Counted from the first letter of the stretch, positions 35,019-46,251 are shown. The stretch: 64,000 nucleotides of DNA from Chlorocebus sabaeus (GCF_047675955.1 NC_132910.1:115613143-115677142); one strand, 5' to 3'. Made by a program: numbers and translations. The notes: generated by a model from the letters alone, not told the origin.

Positions 35019-36053
35019 TCTTCAATAGGTGAAAGTAAAAGAATATTACGGGACATGCTGATGTGGGAGTGACTAAGCTCACGGGGGGACGTGAGAAGCT
35101 GTGGTGCCATCTTGGGAGTGGCAAAGGCAAGGTCCCCATGTTGATGTAGTCCAGTGGGCCCTGGGCACAAGCACAGCTTTCTTTTGGGGATCTTAGGGCT
35201 CATAACAGGTACAGAGGACTCCACATCCCAGGGTGGGTGAATGAATAATATGCATCTTGGCCACGGGGCACCTCAGACAGCCGTGGTCTGCATTGTGAAG
35301 GGGCTTGCGGGGCAGGGCTATATGGGTGTACATTTTGGGAAGATTGGAAATTTTGACCTCTGGGTACTCTATTGGAAAAATGTTCCTCTTTCCGCACCCC
35401 AGGAGTGGGTATAAACCTTGTTGAATCCAGTTCCAAGAGGCTTTATGGCCAGTAAGGAGCCCTAGAAGCTGCTGTTGGGCTTAGGGAGTGGAACTTAGGG
35501 TGAGTGAACTTCCTGGGATAAAAGAGGAGGCCTGGTCGAGGCTGGGGATGGCACTCCCCAGGAAAAGAAGAGGGGCAGTCCCCTTGCCCCAGGAATCTTG
35601 GGTACCCATCTGCCTTCCTGACTAGCTGCATTCTTGCTCTGGAAGGGCCTGTAGACTTGATTTCCTTGGTTGGCCTCTCCTTCCTCCAAGATTGTCCTTC
35701 TTTGGTGTTATATTGTCATTTTGGTGGCACCTCAAATTACAGTCACACCAAGTGGGGCCAGACAGCCTACACTTGGTTGTTGACGGGCACGTGTCTGAGG
35801 AGACACACTTAGAGACAAGCCAGCGTGTTGCTGTGGTCACCTAAGAGCTCTGCAGTCCTGGGGCTGTGAGTTGAGGGTTGTTGAGTGTGCAGAATCTGAC
35901 GCTGCTCCTGCTGCCTGCGCCCTACATGGCGCTGGTGGTCAACTGAGCAGTTCTAGGCTCTACTGCTGACTGTGGCTTTGGGCTGCTAACCTCATCAAGG
36001 CCAAGTTTCCTCCTCTTTAAACTGTGATATGAACAGTTTGCAAACTGTGTAGA
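35019..36053. other. GC-richer repeat-poor stretch, no gene recognised
   Basis: Overlapping minus-strand open frames (34883-35840) are Pro/Ser/Arg-rich, as expected from base composition, and show no domain I know. A MIR-like scrap is at about 35960-36040. I cannot exclude an old LTR or a regulatory element. Confidence 0.4.
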
Positions 36054-36352
36054 GGTCAGTTGTGGCGGCTCACTCCTATAATCCCAGCACCTGGGAGGCC
36101 AAGGTGGGTGGATCACATGATGTCAGGAATTTGAGAATAGCCTGGCCAAAATATAGTGAAATCTCATCTCTACTAAAAATACAAAATTAGCCAGGCATGG
36201 TTGCACATGCCTGTAATCCTAGCTACTTGGGAGGCTGAGGCAGGAGAATCGCTTGAACCCAGGAGGCAGAGGTTGCAGTGAGCCAAGATCACGACATTGC
36301 ACTCCAGCCTGGGCAACAAGAGTGAAATTCTGTCTCAAAAAAAAAAAAAGGT
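36054..36352 (+). mobile_element. Alu, sense
   Basis: 'ggtcagttgtggcggctcac' to a 13-A tail, inserted next to a MIR scrap. Confidence 0.92.
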
Positions 36353-37670
36353 GTGTAGAGCCTCACCAAGTGTTAGTACCCAGCAAGTGTTTTCTAAAGT
36401 ATAACTATAGTTATTATTACTTCTGCCACGTAGCTTTGGCTCCTCAGGAGTCTTCTAAAGTCCCTGCCCCTCGTGTGACTTCTCTCACTGTACCTCAGTG
36501 CAACCCCTACCCCTGACCCCAGGGCAGCCCTGGCTCCCTCCTGGCTCCCAGGGCCACGAACAATCCCAGCCCCTGCTAAGCCTCTCTCTCTGCTCCATGC
36601 CTGGAGTCTTGAGGCAGTAGACAGGTAACTGGTGGAAAGACGTCTTGGCCAGGCCGAGTGTTTCCTTCTTAATCTCAGCGTCTTTAGGTACAGAGTTGGC
36701 AGCTTTAGATCCTGTGCTTCTAAGGAAGGAGAGCAAGAGGAGGGTGTGGATAGTGGGGACCAAGAAGTTCCTAGAGGCAGGCCAGTAGGTGCCCCTCATC
36801 CCCTAGATGAGGCAGGTGGAGATGGAGTGGAGGGATTTGGGAACAGGAGGGGCCCCGTCTGAATGGTGATGTCCTGTGTGCATCATCCTGAATCCAGGCT
36901 CTGTCCAGGCTCCATCGGCAGAAACCAGCGAGTGGATGGCCTGGCTTGTTAGGGATGCCACAACTGATGCCCCAGCTGAGGATGTCCACCTGGGTTCAAA
37001 TCTCAGCTCAAATCTTGGACAAGACACAGAGCCTCCATTTCAGTGTTCCCATCCATGAACAGGGTCAGACAGCATGAAACCCATGGGGCATTAGGGAGCA
37101 TTAATGAGCTGATGCATGAAGAGTGCTCACACATTGCCTTGGCTCAGCAATGGATGGTGTCTGTCTCTGCTGTCAGAGATCACATGGACCCAGTGTGAGT
37201 CCTTCCCCCCAGAGAGGGTCTCCGTACACCCTGCAGTGCTATCCACTTGATCACTTGGCCACAGGAGGTGACAGCAGGCCACGGTGTTATTTAGTGCAAT
37301 GATACCTCCTGCAGTGGGAACAGGGTCAGGAGGGATTTTTGGGGAGCAGGGCCACTCACTGGCCTAGCCCGAGGTACCCACCTGCCCTGCAACTGTGGTC
37401 TCGTGGGATCCAGGTGCTCCCCTCTTAAGGGCCATGACAAGAAATGGGAGTGTCAAGTGGTGGGGGAGTGAATGGCTGACTGCCCCTGCTTCTCTGCCCC
37501 AGACAGACCTCTTCCTATGTCCTTTCCACCCACTTACATCCTCTTCCCAACTTCACCAGAAGGACCCCTTCCCAGCCTCACAGAGTGGGGTTAGGGACTC
37601 TGCCTGCTACTTTTTTGTCTTACTATTGATTAATAAATAGTACTTACCAATGACTGCTAATTGTTAATGT
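36353..37670. other. GC-richer unique sequence with one MIR remnant
   Basis: MIR-like wording at about 36985-37150 ('gggttcaaatctcagctcaa'). Elsewhere I see no repeat and no recognisable protein; ORFs of up to 104 codons are on both strands and overlap one another. Confidence 0.45.
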
Positions 37671-37674
37671 GTAT

Positions 37675-37785
37675 CCTTCCTTCTTTCCTTCCTTCCTTCC
37701 TTCCTTCCTTCCTTCCTTCCTTCCTTCCTTCCTTCCTTCCTTCCTTCCTTCTCTTTCTTTCTCTCTTTCTTTCTTTCTTTCTTTT
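37675..37785. repeat. (TTCC)n/(TTTC)n microsatellite
   Basis: About 18 near-perfect TTCC units, then CTTT units. It forms the evolved tail of the antisense Alu that follows. Confidence 0.95.
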
Positions 37786-38063
37786 GAGTTTCACTCTTCT
37801 TGCCCTAGCTGGAGTGCAATGATGCAATCTCAGCTCACTGCAATCTCCGCCTCCCGGGTTCAAGCAATTCTCCTGCCTCAGCCTCCCAAGTAGCTGGGAT
37901 TACAGGCGCGTGCCACCATGCCTGGCTAATTTTTTGTATTTTTTGTAGAAATGGGGTTTCACCATGTTAGCCAGGCTGGTTTCGAACTCCTGACCTCAGG
38001 TGATCTGCCCACCTCGGCCTCCCAAAGTACTGGGATTACAGTCATAAGCCACCGTGCCCGGCC
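37786..38063 (-). mobile_element. Alu, antisense
   Basis: 'gagtttcactcttcttgccc' to 'gccaccgtgcccggcc'. Confidence 0.93.
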
Positions 38064-38550
38064 AATATGTTTCTTATTTGTAGAGTGGTTCACGATTATT
38101 TTCATGTCCAGAAGGAAAGTGACATAACTTGGTGTTAGAAGTATGGGATTTGAGTCCATGGCCCAGGTTCAAATCCTGCTCCATTTCTCAGTTTTCCTAT
38201 TTTTAATGTAACATTTCCTGGGAGGCTATGCTAGTATGTCTATTTCAGCACTATTCTCTTCTCTTCCAATGTGATGGAAACAAAGATTTTGTATTGTTTG
38301 TTTTTTGTTTTTTTTTAATTTACTGACATACCACTTGGTGGCTAAAGCATTTGTGTTTCATAACTCAAACAGTTATGCATATCTAAATATGACTTGTATA
38401 AACTGAATAATAAATGTTATGAAGAGTTCAAATACTACAAGTAAATCAAAAGCAAAAATATTTCTAATTCTTTAGCATTTGGTAAAATCTTTTAACAATA
38501 TTGCTTTGAAAAAATGAAAAAAGTTCTAAACTTGTCACTTTTTAAAACTT
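38064..38550. other. Unique AT-rich sequence
   Basis: Only a short MIR-like scrap near 38140-38190; otherwise nothing recognised. Confidence 0.45.
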
Positions 38551-38552
38551 TA

Positions 38553-38833
38553 ATAAAACTTTTTTTCTTTTCTTCAGATGGAGTCTCTGCCATCCAGGCT
38601 GGAGTGCAGTGGCACACTGCAACCTCCGCCCCCTGGTTTGAGCCATTCTCCTGCCTCAGCCTCCCGAGTAGCTGGGATTACAGGCACGCACCACCAGGCC
38701 AAGCTAAGTTTTGTATTTTCAGTATAGACAAGGTTTCACTGGCCAGGATCTCAAACTCCTGACCTCAGGTGATCCACCTGCCTCGGCCTCCCAAAGTGCT
38801 GAGATTACAGGCACGAGCCACCGTGCCCAGGCA
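38553..38833 (-). mobile_element. Alu, antisense, with small deletions
   Basis: 'agatggagtctctgccatcc' to 'gccaccgtgcccaggc', with short internal deletions near 38610 and 38740. Confidence 0.9.
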
Positions 38834-38918
38834 AAAACTTTTTTCTATTTTCCCTACTGTAGTTACCTCTGAAGATTAACTTGCAATTTCACAGAAAATC
38901 AGGATGTTTTGTGTTAAG

Positions 38919-39247
38919 GCTGGGCACTGTGGTGCATGCCTGTAATTCCAGCACTGTGAGAGGCCAAGGAAGGTGGATCACTTAAACACAGGAGTTCGAG
39001 ACCAGCCTGGGCAACATGGCAAAAGCCTGTCTCTACAAAAACAAAGAAAAAAGAAAAAAGAAAAAAAAATTGCCAGGCATAGTGGCACATTCCTGTGGTC
39101 CCAGCTACTTGGGAGGCAGAGGTGGGAGAATCACTTGAGCCTGGGAGGTCAAAGCTATAGTGTGGTAAGATTACACCACTATACTGCAGCCTTGGGCGAC
39201 AAGAGTGAGACTCTCTCTCTCTCCCAAGGAAAAGGAAAAAGGAAAAA
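38919..39247 (+). mobile_element. Alu (J-like), sense
   Basis: 'ggctgggcactgtggtgcat' with an AAAG-rich middle linker and a ggaaaa-rich tail. Confidence 0.9.
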
Positions 39248-39552
39248 TGATGTTTTCAGTGAAGAAGCTCTTCCAGATGATGGGGTTGTAGAAGATAGAT
39301 TTTATTCTCCATATTAGAATTTTCGGAGTTAGGTTTTTATAGTGTCTAAGCCCTTTAGGAAAATTTTTAAGGTATTTTGTTTAATTAAAAAAGTAATTGC
39401 ACTTGTTAGAAAGGAAGGAAAAAAAAAAAAAAAGAAGGAAGGAGGAAGGAAGGGCTACAATCCCTGCAAAGCTGTTTTGCAATAACTGTGAGATTAATAA
39501 TTATTTTGCTTATTTTAGATGAGAAAATAGAAACTTAGAAAACAAAAGTGTG

Positions 39553-39855
39553 GCCGGGTGCAGTGGCTCAAACCTGTAATCCCAGCACTTTGGGAGGCCG
39601 AGATGGGCAGATCACGAGGTCAGGAGATCGAGACCATCCTGGCTAACATGGTGAAACCCCGTCTCTACTAAAAAATACAAAAAAAAAACTAGCCGGGCGA
39701 GGTGGCGGGCGCCTGTAGTCCCAGCAATTCGGGAGGCTGAGGCAGGAGAATGGCGTAAGCCCGGGAGGCGGAGCTTGCAGTGAGCTGAGATCCGGCCACT
39801 GCACTCCAGCCTGGGCGACAGAGCGAAACTCCGTCTCAAAAAAAAAAAAAAAAAG
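39553..39855 (+). mobile_element. Young AluY (AluYR-like), sense
   Basis: Carries 'gagatccggccactgcactc' and the gcgaggtggcgggcgcctgt block. The target duplication agaaaacaaaagtg occurs just before and just after the element. Confidence 0.95.
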
Positions 39856-39870
39856 AAAAGAAAACAAAAG

Positions 39871-40168
39871 TGGTCAGGTACAGTGGCTTATGCCTATATT
39901 CCCAGAAATTTAGGAGGCCAAGGTGAGAGGACTGCTTGAGGCCATGAGTTCAAAACCAGGCTAAGCAACATAGCGAGGTGCCCCCGATCTCTACCAAAAG
40001 AAAAAAATTAGCCAGGCATGGTGGCCCATGCCTATAGTCTTAGCTGTCTCGGAGGCTAAGGCAGGAGGATGGTCTGAGTGTAGTTATTCAGGCTGCAGTG
40101 AGTTATGATTGTGCAACTGCACTCCAGCCTGGGCAAGAGAATGAGACCCTGTCTCTTAAAAAAAAAAG
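39871..40168 (+). mobile_element. Alu (J-like), sense
   Basis: Old copy ('ggtcaggtacagtggcttat'), separated from the young AluY only by the duplicated target. Confidence 0.9.
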
Positions 40169-40544
40169 AAGAAGCCACGTAAAATCACACATGTTAGTAT
40201 AATGGTAGAAACGGAATACCAATCCAGGTGGCCGCCAAGTTGTGCGCTTAAGTTCTAAGATATAAGAGGGAGCTTTAAATTATTTATTAAAGCCACATAT
40301 TTTGTAATGGAACAAAATATAGTCTTGTGACCTGCAACTAAAAAATTGGAGGCTATTTTCCGGGACACAGACTTATACCTTCTCTACGAGGCACATCAGC
40401 ATAGTGATCATTATAGTTTAGCCAGAGACCTGTGTACTTCTCTGTCTATAACTCACACTTAATTCAACAAAGTTTGGATTCGATCCCTTTCAACTTTCCT
40501 TCCCTCCCTTTTAAGGAAACGTAAACATTATTGTTTGTTTTAAC
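40169..40544. other. Unique sequence
   Basis: No repeat or gene recognised. Confidence 0.5.
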
Positions 40545-40674
40545 ACTTTTTTTATTTATGAAATGAGGTTTCGAGATGTTGCCCAGGCTGATCTCAAAAC
40601 CCTCAGCTCAAGCGATCCTGCCACCTCGGCCTCCCAAAGTGCTGGTATTACAGGCATGAGCCATCTCACCTGGC
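40545..40674 (-). mobile_element. Alu-related fragment, antisense
   Basis: 'gaggtttcgagatgttgccc' to 'gagccatctcacctggc' covers one arm. Confidence 0.8.
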
Positions 40675-40726
40675 AGCTTTAACCACTTTTAAAAAGAAAA
40701 AGTATCTACATAAAACAGCTCTTCTG

Positions 40727-41008
40727 GCCAGGCGCGGTGTCTCACACCTGTAATCCCAGCACTTTGGGAGCCGAGGTGGGCAGATCATGAGGTCAGGAGT
40801 TCGAGACCAGCCTGGCCAACATGGTAAAACCTCATCTCTACTAAACATACAAAAAATTAGCCAGGCGAGGTGGCACGCACCTGTAATCCCAGCTACTCAG
40901 GAGGCTGAGGCAGGAGAATTGCCTGAACCCGGGAGGCAGAGGTTGCCGTGAGCCAAGATCATACCATTGCACTCCAGCCTGGGCGACAGGGTGAGACACT
41001 GTCTCAAT

Positions 41009-41013
<5 letters not shown>
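40727..41013 (+). mobile_element. Alu, sense, CA-repeat tail
   Basis: 'ggccaggcgcggtgtctcac' to 'ctgtctcaattgaaaa', continuing into the CA microsatellite. Confidence 0.93.

Positions 41014-41054
<41 letters not shown>
41014..41054. repeat. (CA)n microsatellite, ~20 units
   Basis: Perfect CA array in the tail of the preceding Alu. Confidence 0.95.
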
Positions 41055-41057
<3 letters not shown>

Positions 41058-41344
41058 CTCTTCCTTTTCCTTTTGTTTAGCACCATATTTAAGCAGAATA
41101 TTTCAATCTATTCTAAAAATAATTGCATCAAAAGAGCTTGATTTTTTTCTTTCAAAAATTACTTTCAAATAGAAAATACATTTTGATACTTTAAAAAATG
41201 TTCAAAATGATACAGAGCAAAATGGTACACAAATATCCTCCCTCTGTAATCTTACTTCCGCCCTCAGAGAGAAACAGAAAAAATTTTTTAGAATTTATAG
41301 ATAATTGGTATGTATTTATGTTAACAAAATATGTTTGTTTGTTT

Positions 41345-41646
41345 GTTTGTTTTTTGACACGGAGTCTCCCTCTGTCGCCCAGGCTGGAGTGCAGTGGCCG
41401 GATCTCAGCTCACTGCAAGCTCCGCCTCCCGGGTCCATGCCATCCTTCTGCCACAGCCTCCCGAGTAGCTGGGACTACAGGCGCCCGCCGCCTCTCCCGG
41501 CTAGTTTTTTTTTTTTTTGTATTTTTTAGTAGAGACGGGGTTTCACCGGGTTAGCCAGGATGGTCTCGATCTCCTGACCTCGTGATCCACCCGTCTCGGC
41601 CTCCCAAAGTGCTGGGATTACAGGCTTGAGCCACCGTGCCCAGCCA
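41345..41646 (-). mobile_element. Young AluY (AluYR-like), antisense
   Basis: TTTG tail and 'agtggccggatctcagctca'. The target duplication aacaaaatatgttt is at about 41325-41338 and 41646-41659. Confidence 0.95.
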
Positions 41647-41659
41647 ACAAAATATGTTT

Positions 41660-42405
41660 TATGTGTATTTTACACTACGTTTACCACACCAGTCACGGTT
41701 CAATGTGCTTTCACTCATGAAAACTCATTTAGTACTCAACAAATCTAAGAAGTAAGTTGAACTATTTTTGCCCCATCCTTTCTTTTTTTTAACTAGATGA
41801 GAAAGGCAGAAAAAGATAACCTGCCAAAAGTCACACAAGGTAGAAGACAACAGAGCTTGGATTTGAACTCCTGGAAGCCTGGTTTAAAGTTAAGCCTTCA
41901 CCACCACTCTTTATTTTCTTCCTCTAACCTGGACAAGTACACAGACACACATATGTGTATGCACACACATATACACAAATGTACATATTTCAGACTACCT
42001 GTAAAAAGTCTGTCATGTGTCCTTGCAGAACTTTACATATATATATGGACAGGAAGAGGGAGAGTAATCTGCTAAATCCAGATTGAACAGACACAGAGCA
42101 AGGCTACAAAGCATCTTAGAATGTAACAGGCATGAAAAATATTCCTTGGTTGAAAAACTAGATAATTGATAAACTTGGAACAGTCTCAGTGGAGGAGTAC
42201 GGGTGAAAGCCAGATTGCTTCTGACCTCTTTTTGTAGGGAAGAACATAATTCTTAAGAGCAATTGGTCCAGAAGAATAATTAAATGAATCACATTGCTTC
42301 AGGTTAATTAGCATCTAGCAGGTGGGCCCCATCCTGTTAAATTACACTGTACCCTATGAGGTGTGGTCAGCCTTGCAGGAGGATCCAGTGCCATATTGAT
42401 GGGGT
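41660..42405. other. Unique sequence with an antisense MIR remnant
   Basis: MIR-like wording on the minus strand at about 41720-41890 ('caaaagtcacacaaggtaga', 'cagagcttggatttgaactc'); otherwise nothing recognised. Confidence 0.45.
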
Positions 42406-42408
42406 TCT

Positions 42409-43062
42409 CTTTTTTTTTTTTTTTTTTTTTTGTTTGAGACAAAGTCTTGCTCTGTCACCCAGGCTGGAGTGCAGGTGGTGCCATCTTGGCTGGGCACAGT
42501 GGCTCACGCTTGTAATCCCAGCACTTTGGGAGGCCAAGGCGGGTGGATCACAAGGTTAGGAGTTCGAGACCAGCCTGGCCAACATGGTAAAACCCTGTCT
42601 CTACTGAAAAAAAACAAAACAGAACACTGGGCATGGTGGCATGTGCCTGTAATCCCAGCTGCTCGGGAGGCTGTGAGGCAGGAGAACCGTTTGAACCCGG
42701 GAGGCAGAGGTTGCAGTGAGCTGAGATCGCATCATTGCACTCCAGCCTAGCAACAGGGCGAGACTCTGTCTCAAAAACAAAACAACCACAACAACAACAA
42801 AAACAAAAAACAAAAGCAGTGGCGCCATCTAGGTTCACTGCAACCTCTGCCTCCCGGATTCAAGTGATTCTCCTGCCTCAGGCTCCCCAGTAGCTGGGAG
42901 TACAGGCGCCCGCCACCGCGCCCCGCTAATTTTTGTATTTTTAGTAGAAACAGGGTTTCATCATGTTGGCCACGCTGGTCTCAAACTCCTGATCTCAGGT
43001 GATCCGCCCGCCTTGGCCTCCCAAAGTGCTAGGGTTACAGGAATGAGCCACCACGCCCAGCT
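42409..43062 (-). mobile_element. Alu, antisense, split by a sense Alu
   Basis: The outer element is 42409-42487 plus 42816-43062. The duplicated target ggtgccatct / ggcgccatct marks the break. Confidence 0.9.
42488..42815 (+). mobile_element. Alu, sense, nested in the antisense Alu
   Basis: 'gctgggcacagtggctcacg' to a CAA-rich tail. Confidence 0.92.
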
Positions 43063-43081
43063 GATAGGGTTTCTATCTTAA

Positions 43082-43376
43082 TTTTTTTTTTTTTTTTTTT
43101 TTTTGAGACAGAGTCTCTCTGTCACCCAGGCTAGAGTGCAGTGGCGCCACAGCAGCTCGTTGTAACCTCTGCCTCCTGGGTTCAAGTGATTCTCCTGCTT
43201 CAGTCTCCTGAGTAGCTGGGATTACAGGCACTGACCACCAGGCCTGGCTAATTTTTGTATTTTTAGTAGAGAGAGGATTTCACCATGTTGGTCAGGCTGG
43301 TCTGGAACTTCTGACCTCAAGTGATTTGGCCTCCCAAAGTGCTGGGAGTATAGGTGTGAGCCACCATGCCTGGCCT
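43082..43376 (-). mobile_element. Alu, antisense
   Basis: A 24-T tail, then 'gagacagagtctctctgtca' to 'ccaccatgcctggcc'. Confidence 0.93.
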
Positions 43377-43389
43377 CTTGAGTGATGTT

Positions 43390-43924
43390 TTTGTTTTTTG
43401 GTTTTTTTTAGTTTTACTTTATGTTCCAGGATACATGAGTAGAATGTAGAGGTTTGTTACATAGCTATACATGTGCCATGGTGGTTTGCTGCACCTATCA
43501 ACCCGTCATCTGGGTTTTAAGACCAGCATGCATTAGGTATTTGACCTAATGCTATTCCTTCCCACACCCCCTACCCCCCAACAGACCCTGATGTGTGTTG
43601 TTTCCCTCCCTTTGTCCATGTGTTCTCACTGTTCAACTCCCACTTATGAGTGAAAACACACACAGCGTTTGGTTTTCCGTTCCTGTGTTAGTTTGCTGAG
43701 AATGATGGCTTCCAGCTTCATCCATGTCCCTGCAAACGACATGCTCTCATTCTTTTTATGGCTGCATAGTACTCCATGGTGTATATGTGCCACATTTCCT
43801 TTATCCAGTCTGTCATTGACTGGCATTTGGGTTGGTTCCAAGTCTTTGCTATTGTAAATAGTGTTGCAATAAACATATGTATGTGTCTTTATAGTAGAAT
43901 GATTTATAATCCTTTAAGTATCTT
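43390..43924 (-). mobile_element. L1P 3' end, antisense, split by an Alu
   Basis: Reversed L1P 3'-UTR/ORF2 end: 'gaggtttgttacatagctat', 'atgatggcttccagcttcat', 'gcatagtactccatggtgta', 'ctttgctattgtaaatagtg'. Short continuation after 44219. Confidence 0.93.
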
Positions 43925-44219
43925 AATTTTTTTTTTTTTTGAGACAGGGTCTCGCTCTGTCACCCAGGCTGGAGTGCAGTGGCGTGATCTCGGCTCACTG
44001 CAAGCTTCGCCTCCCAGTTTCACTCCATTCTTCTGACTCAGCCTCCCGAGTAGCTGGGACTACAGGTGCCCACCACCACGCCTGGCTAATTTTTTGTATT
44101 TTTAGTACAGACGACGTTTCACCGTGTTAGCCAGGATGGTCTTCATCTCCTGATCTCATGATCTGCCTGCCTCGGCCTCCCAAAGTGCTGGGATTACAGG
44201 CATGAGCACCGTGCCCAGC
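43925..44219 (-). mobile_element. Alu, antisense, inserted in L1P
   Basis: 'gagacagggtctcgctctgt' to 'gcaccgtgcccagc'. A short repeat, taagtatctta/aatcttaagta, is at the edges. Confidence 0.93.
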
Positions 44220-44312
44220 AATCTTAAGTAATTTGTAACGCCATGTACTGTGATGGGGAAAGAAACCACCATACCCGGGTGCATAGTTTCAGTTTAAATA
44301 CTATAATATACA

Positions 44313-44628
44313 TGCTGGGCGTGGTGGCTCACATCTGTAAGTTATCCCAGCATTTTGGGAACCTGAGGCGGGTGGATTGCTTGAGCCCAGGTGTTCGAGA
44401 TCAGCCTGTCCAACACAGTGAAACACCCGTCTGTACTGAAAACACAAAAAATTAGCTGGGCATGATGGTGTGGGCCTGTAATCCCAGCTACTTGGGAGGC
44501 TGAGGTGGAAGAATCGCTTGAAGCCGGGAGGCTGAACCCAGGAGGCAGAGGTTGCAGTGAGCCAAGATGGCGCCACTGCACTCCAGCCTGGGCATAAATA
44601 AACAAATAAATACATACATACATACCAT
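44313..44628 (+). mobile_element. Alu, sense, with CATA/AATA tail
   Basis: 'gctgggcgtggtggctcaca' with small internal insertions ('aagttatcccagc' and a duplicated 'gaggctgaacccagg'), ending in aaataaata/catacata. Confidence 0.92.
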
Positions 44629-45098
44629 GCATCCACCCCACCACAAAGTAAAATGGGGGAAGCTGCTGCTACTGGTATTTATTTTTCTTTCTTTTTCAGG
44701 AGCCACTGGAATTTCAAAAGTTTAGGAACCAGACTTTATCTGTTGATTGTCTAGGTCACACCTCTATTTAACTGCCCACCACACACCCTTTCTAGGATCT
44801 ATTAAAGGCATCAACAGGTCTTTTTCCCCGAATTGTAAAGTCATTATTTCGCAATTGAAATTATTACGTCATGTTTAAAATGCTTGACCGGCTTTCCTTT
44901 GCATTTGATAAAAGCAAAAATCCTCAACTTTGCCTAAAGGGCTTTGCAGCATTCATTGTCGCCCATCTCATCAGCCTCACAAAAGCTATTTTCCATCTTT
45001 TCTACTTCTTACACCTCCCTATGTTTTAGTGCCAGCCAAATGGCCTCTTTCAGTTCCTCTTGTACCAAGTTTTTAAAAAATCATCATTTCTAAAACAT
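44629..45098 (+). mobile_element. Unique sequence with an L2 remnant (about 44965-45080)
   Basis: 'agccaaatggcctctttcag' and 'ttcctcttgtaccaag' are L2-like. The L2 appears to continue after the next fragment at 45225-45350 ('gacatgtcacttcctcaggt'). Confidence 0.5.
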
Positions 45099-45099
45099 T

Positions 45100-45217
45100 T
45101 TCCGTAGAGGCAAGGCCTGGCTATGTTACCCAGGCTTGTCCTGAACTCCTGCCCTCAAGTGATCCTCCCACCTCTGCCTCAGAAGGTGCTTGGATTACAG
45201 GTGTGAGCCACCATGCT
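45100..45217 (-). mobile_element. Alu-related monomer, antisense
   Basis: 'gtagaggcaaggcctggcta' to 'ggtgtgagccaccatgct'. It sits within the L2 remnant. Confidence 0.8.
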
Positions 45218-45583
45218 AAATTCTTTAAAGTTGAGAGGCTCCACATTAGCTCTTCCTTCAGCCTTGAAGACTTTAACTGTGGAATTGATCCAACGAATGC
45301 CTCTTCATCCCTCAAATTCTGCCTGACATGTCACTTCCTCAGGTGAACCTGAGTTCATAGGGTGGGGCACAATCCCACAGGGCACGCTAGATGTACCCAC
45401 TCATCCACTGAGATGCAAACTAATCCAAAGGGGAGCTTGTTCCTCTTTCAAGGGTAAAGGATGCTCAAGGACTCCACCCTGTGACCCCAGGCTACGGGAA
45501 GCAGTTGACCCTGCAAAGTTTTCCACTCTCTCACCATCTGGGAGGGGACGCTGTGCTGGTGAAGCTTTTAAAATCAACTTGCA

Positions 45584-45659
45584 GACTTACTTGGACCCTC
45601 AAGTTTGATCAAAAATGATACGACTTACTTGGACCCTCAAGTTTGATGAAAAATTATAA
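45584..45659. repeat. 38-bp tandem duplication
   Basis: gacttacttggaccctcaag begins at 45584 and again at 45622. The two units differ at three positions by eye. Confidence 0.95.
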
Positions 45660-45674
45660 GAATCTGAAAAGATC

Positions 45675-45961
45675 TGCCGGGTGCAGTGGCTCATGCCTGT
45701 AATCCCAGCACTTTGGGAGGCCGAGGCGAGCGGATCACGAGGTCAGGAGATCGAGACCATCCTGGCTAACACAGTGAAACCCCTTCTCTACTAAAAATAC
45801 AAAAAAAATTAGCTGGGCGTGGTGGCGGACGCCTGTAGTCCCAGCTGCTTGGGAGGCTGAGGCAGGAGAATGGCGTGAACCCGGGAGGTGGAGCTTGCAG
45901 TGAGCCGAGATCGCGCCACTGCACTCCAGCCTGGGTGACAGAGCGAAACTCCGTCTCAAAA
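45675..45961 (+). mobile_element. Young AluY, sense
   Basis: Near-consensus with CpGs retained and only a 6-A tail. The target duplication aatctgaaaagat is on both sides. Confidence 0.95.
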
Positions 45962-46059
45962 AATCTGAAAAGATAGCCAGGGGAATTAAATGTTAGTTGG
46001 GGTCAACTGGGCCCTCATCACAGAGCACGGCGCCCCCAGCTCTCATATTCTTCACACTG

Positions 46060-46251
46060 TCCCTGCACCCGGGGTCACAGAGCATGTGCAGAGCCTTCCC
46101 GCCCACTTCCGGAGGAACCGCCAATCACCGCGCAGGCTGAGCCCCAGGCAGGAAGCCGCGAACTTGGTGGGTTTAAGGTTTGAGTACTTCATCGCCGGGT
46201 AGGTGGCTCCTGCCTATCCTGTGCCCAGGGTTACCGATCTGTCTGCTTCAG
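46060..46251 (+). promoter_or_regulatory. CpG-containing promoter and non-coding first exon(s) of the TRIM locus (inferred)
   Basis: A run of CpGs unusual for this window surrounds an ETS core ACTTCCGG (46105-46112) and a CCAAT box (46121-46125) 8 bases further on. Two good + strand donors follow: ccgg|gtaggt at 46199 and cttcag|gtgagc at 46252. This is the layout of a CpG promoter with a short 5' non-coding exon, and the next plausible acceptor on this strand feeding a known coding sequence is at 51852. A bidirectional promoter is possible. No transcript evidence was available. Confidence 0.5.

Noticed and set aside
34883..35840. Run of overlapping minus-strand frames as a possible decayed gene
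   Set aside because: No shared frame, no domain, and base composition explains their openness; kept only as an unexplained block.
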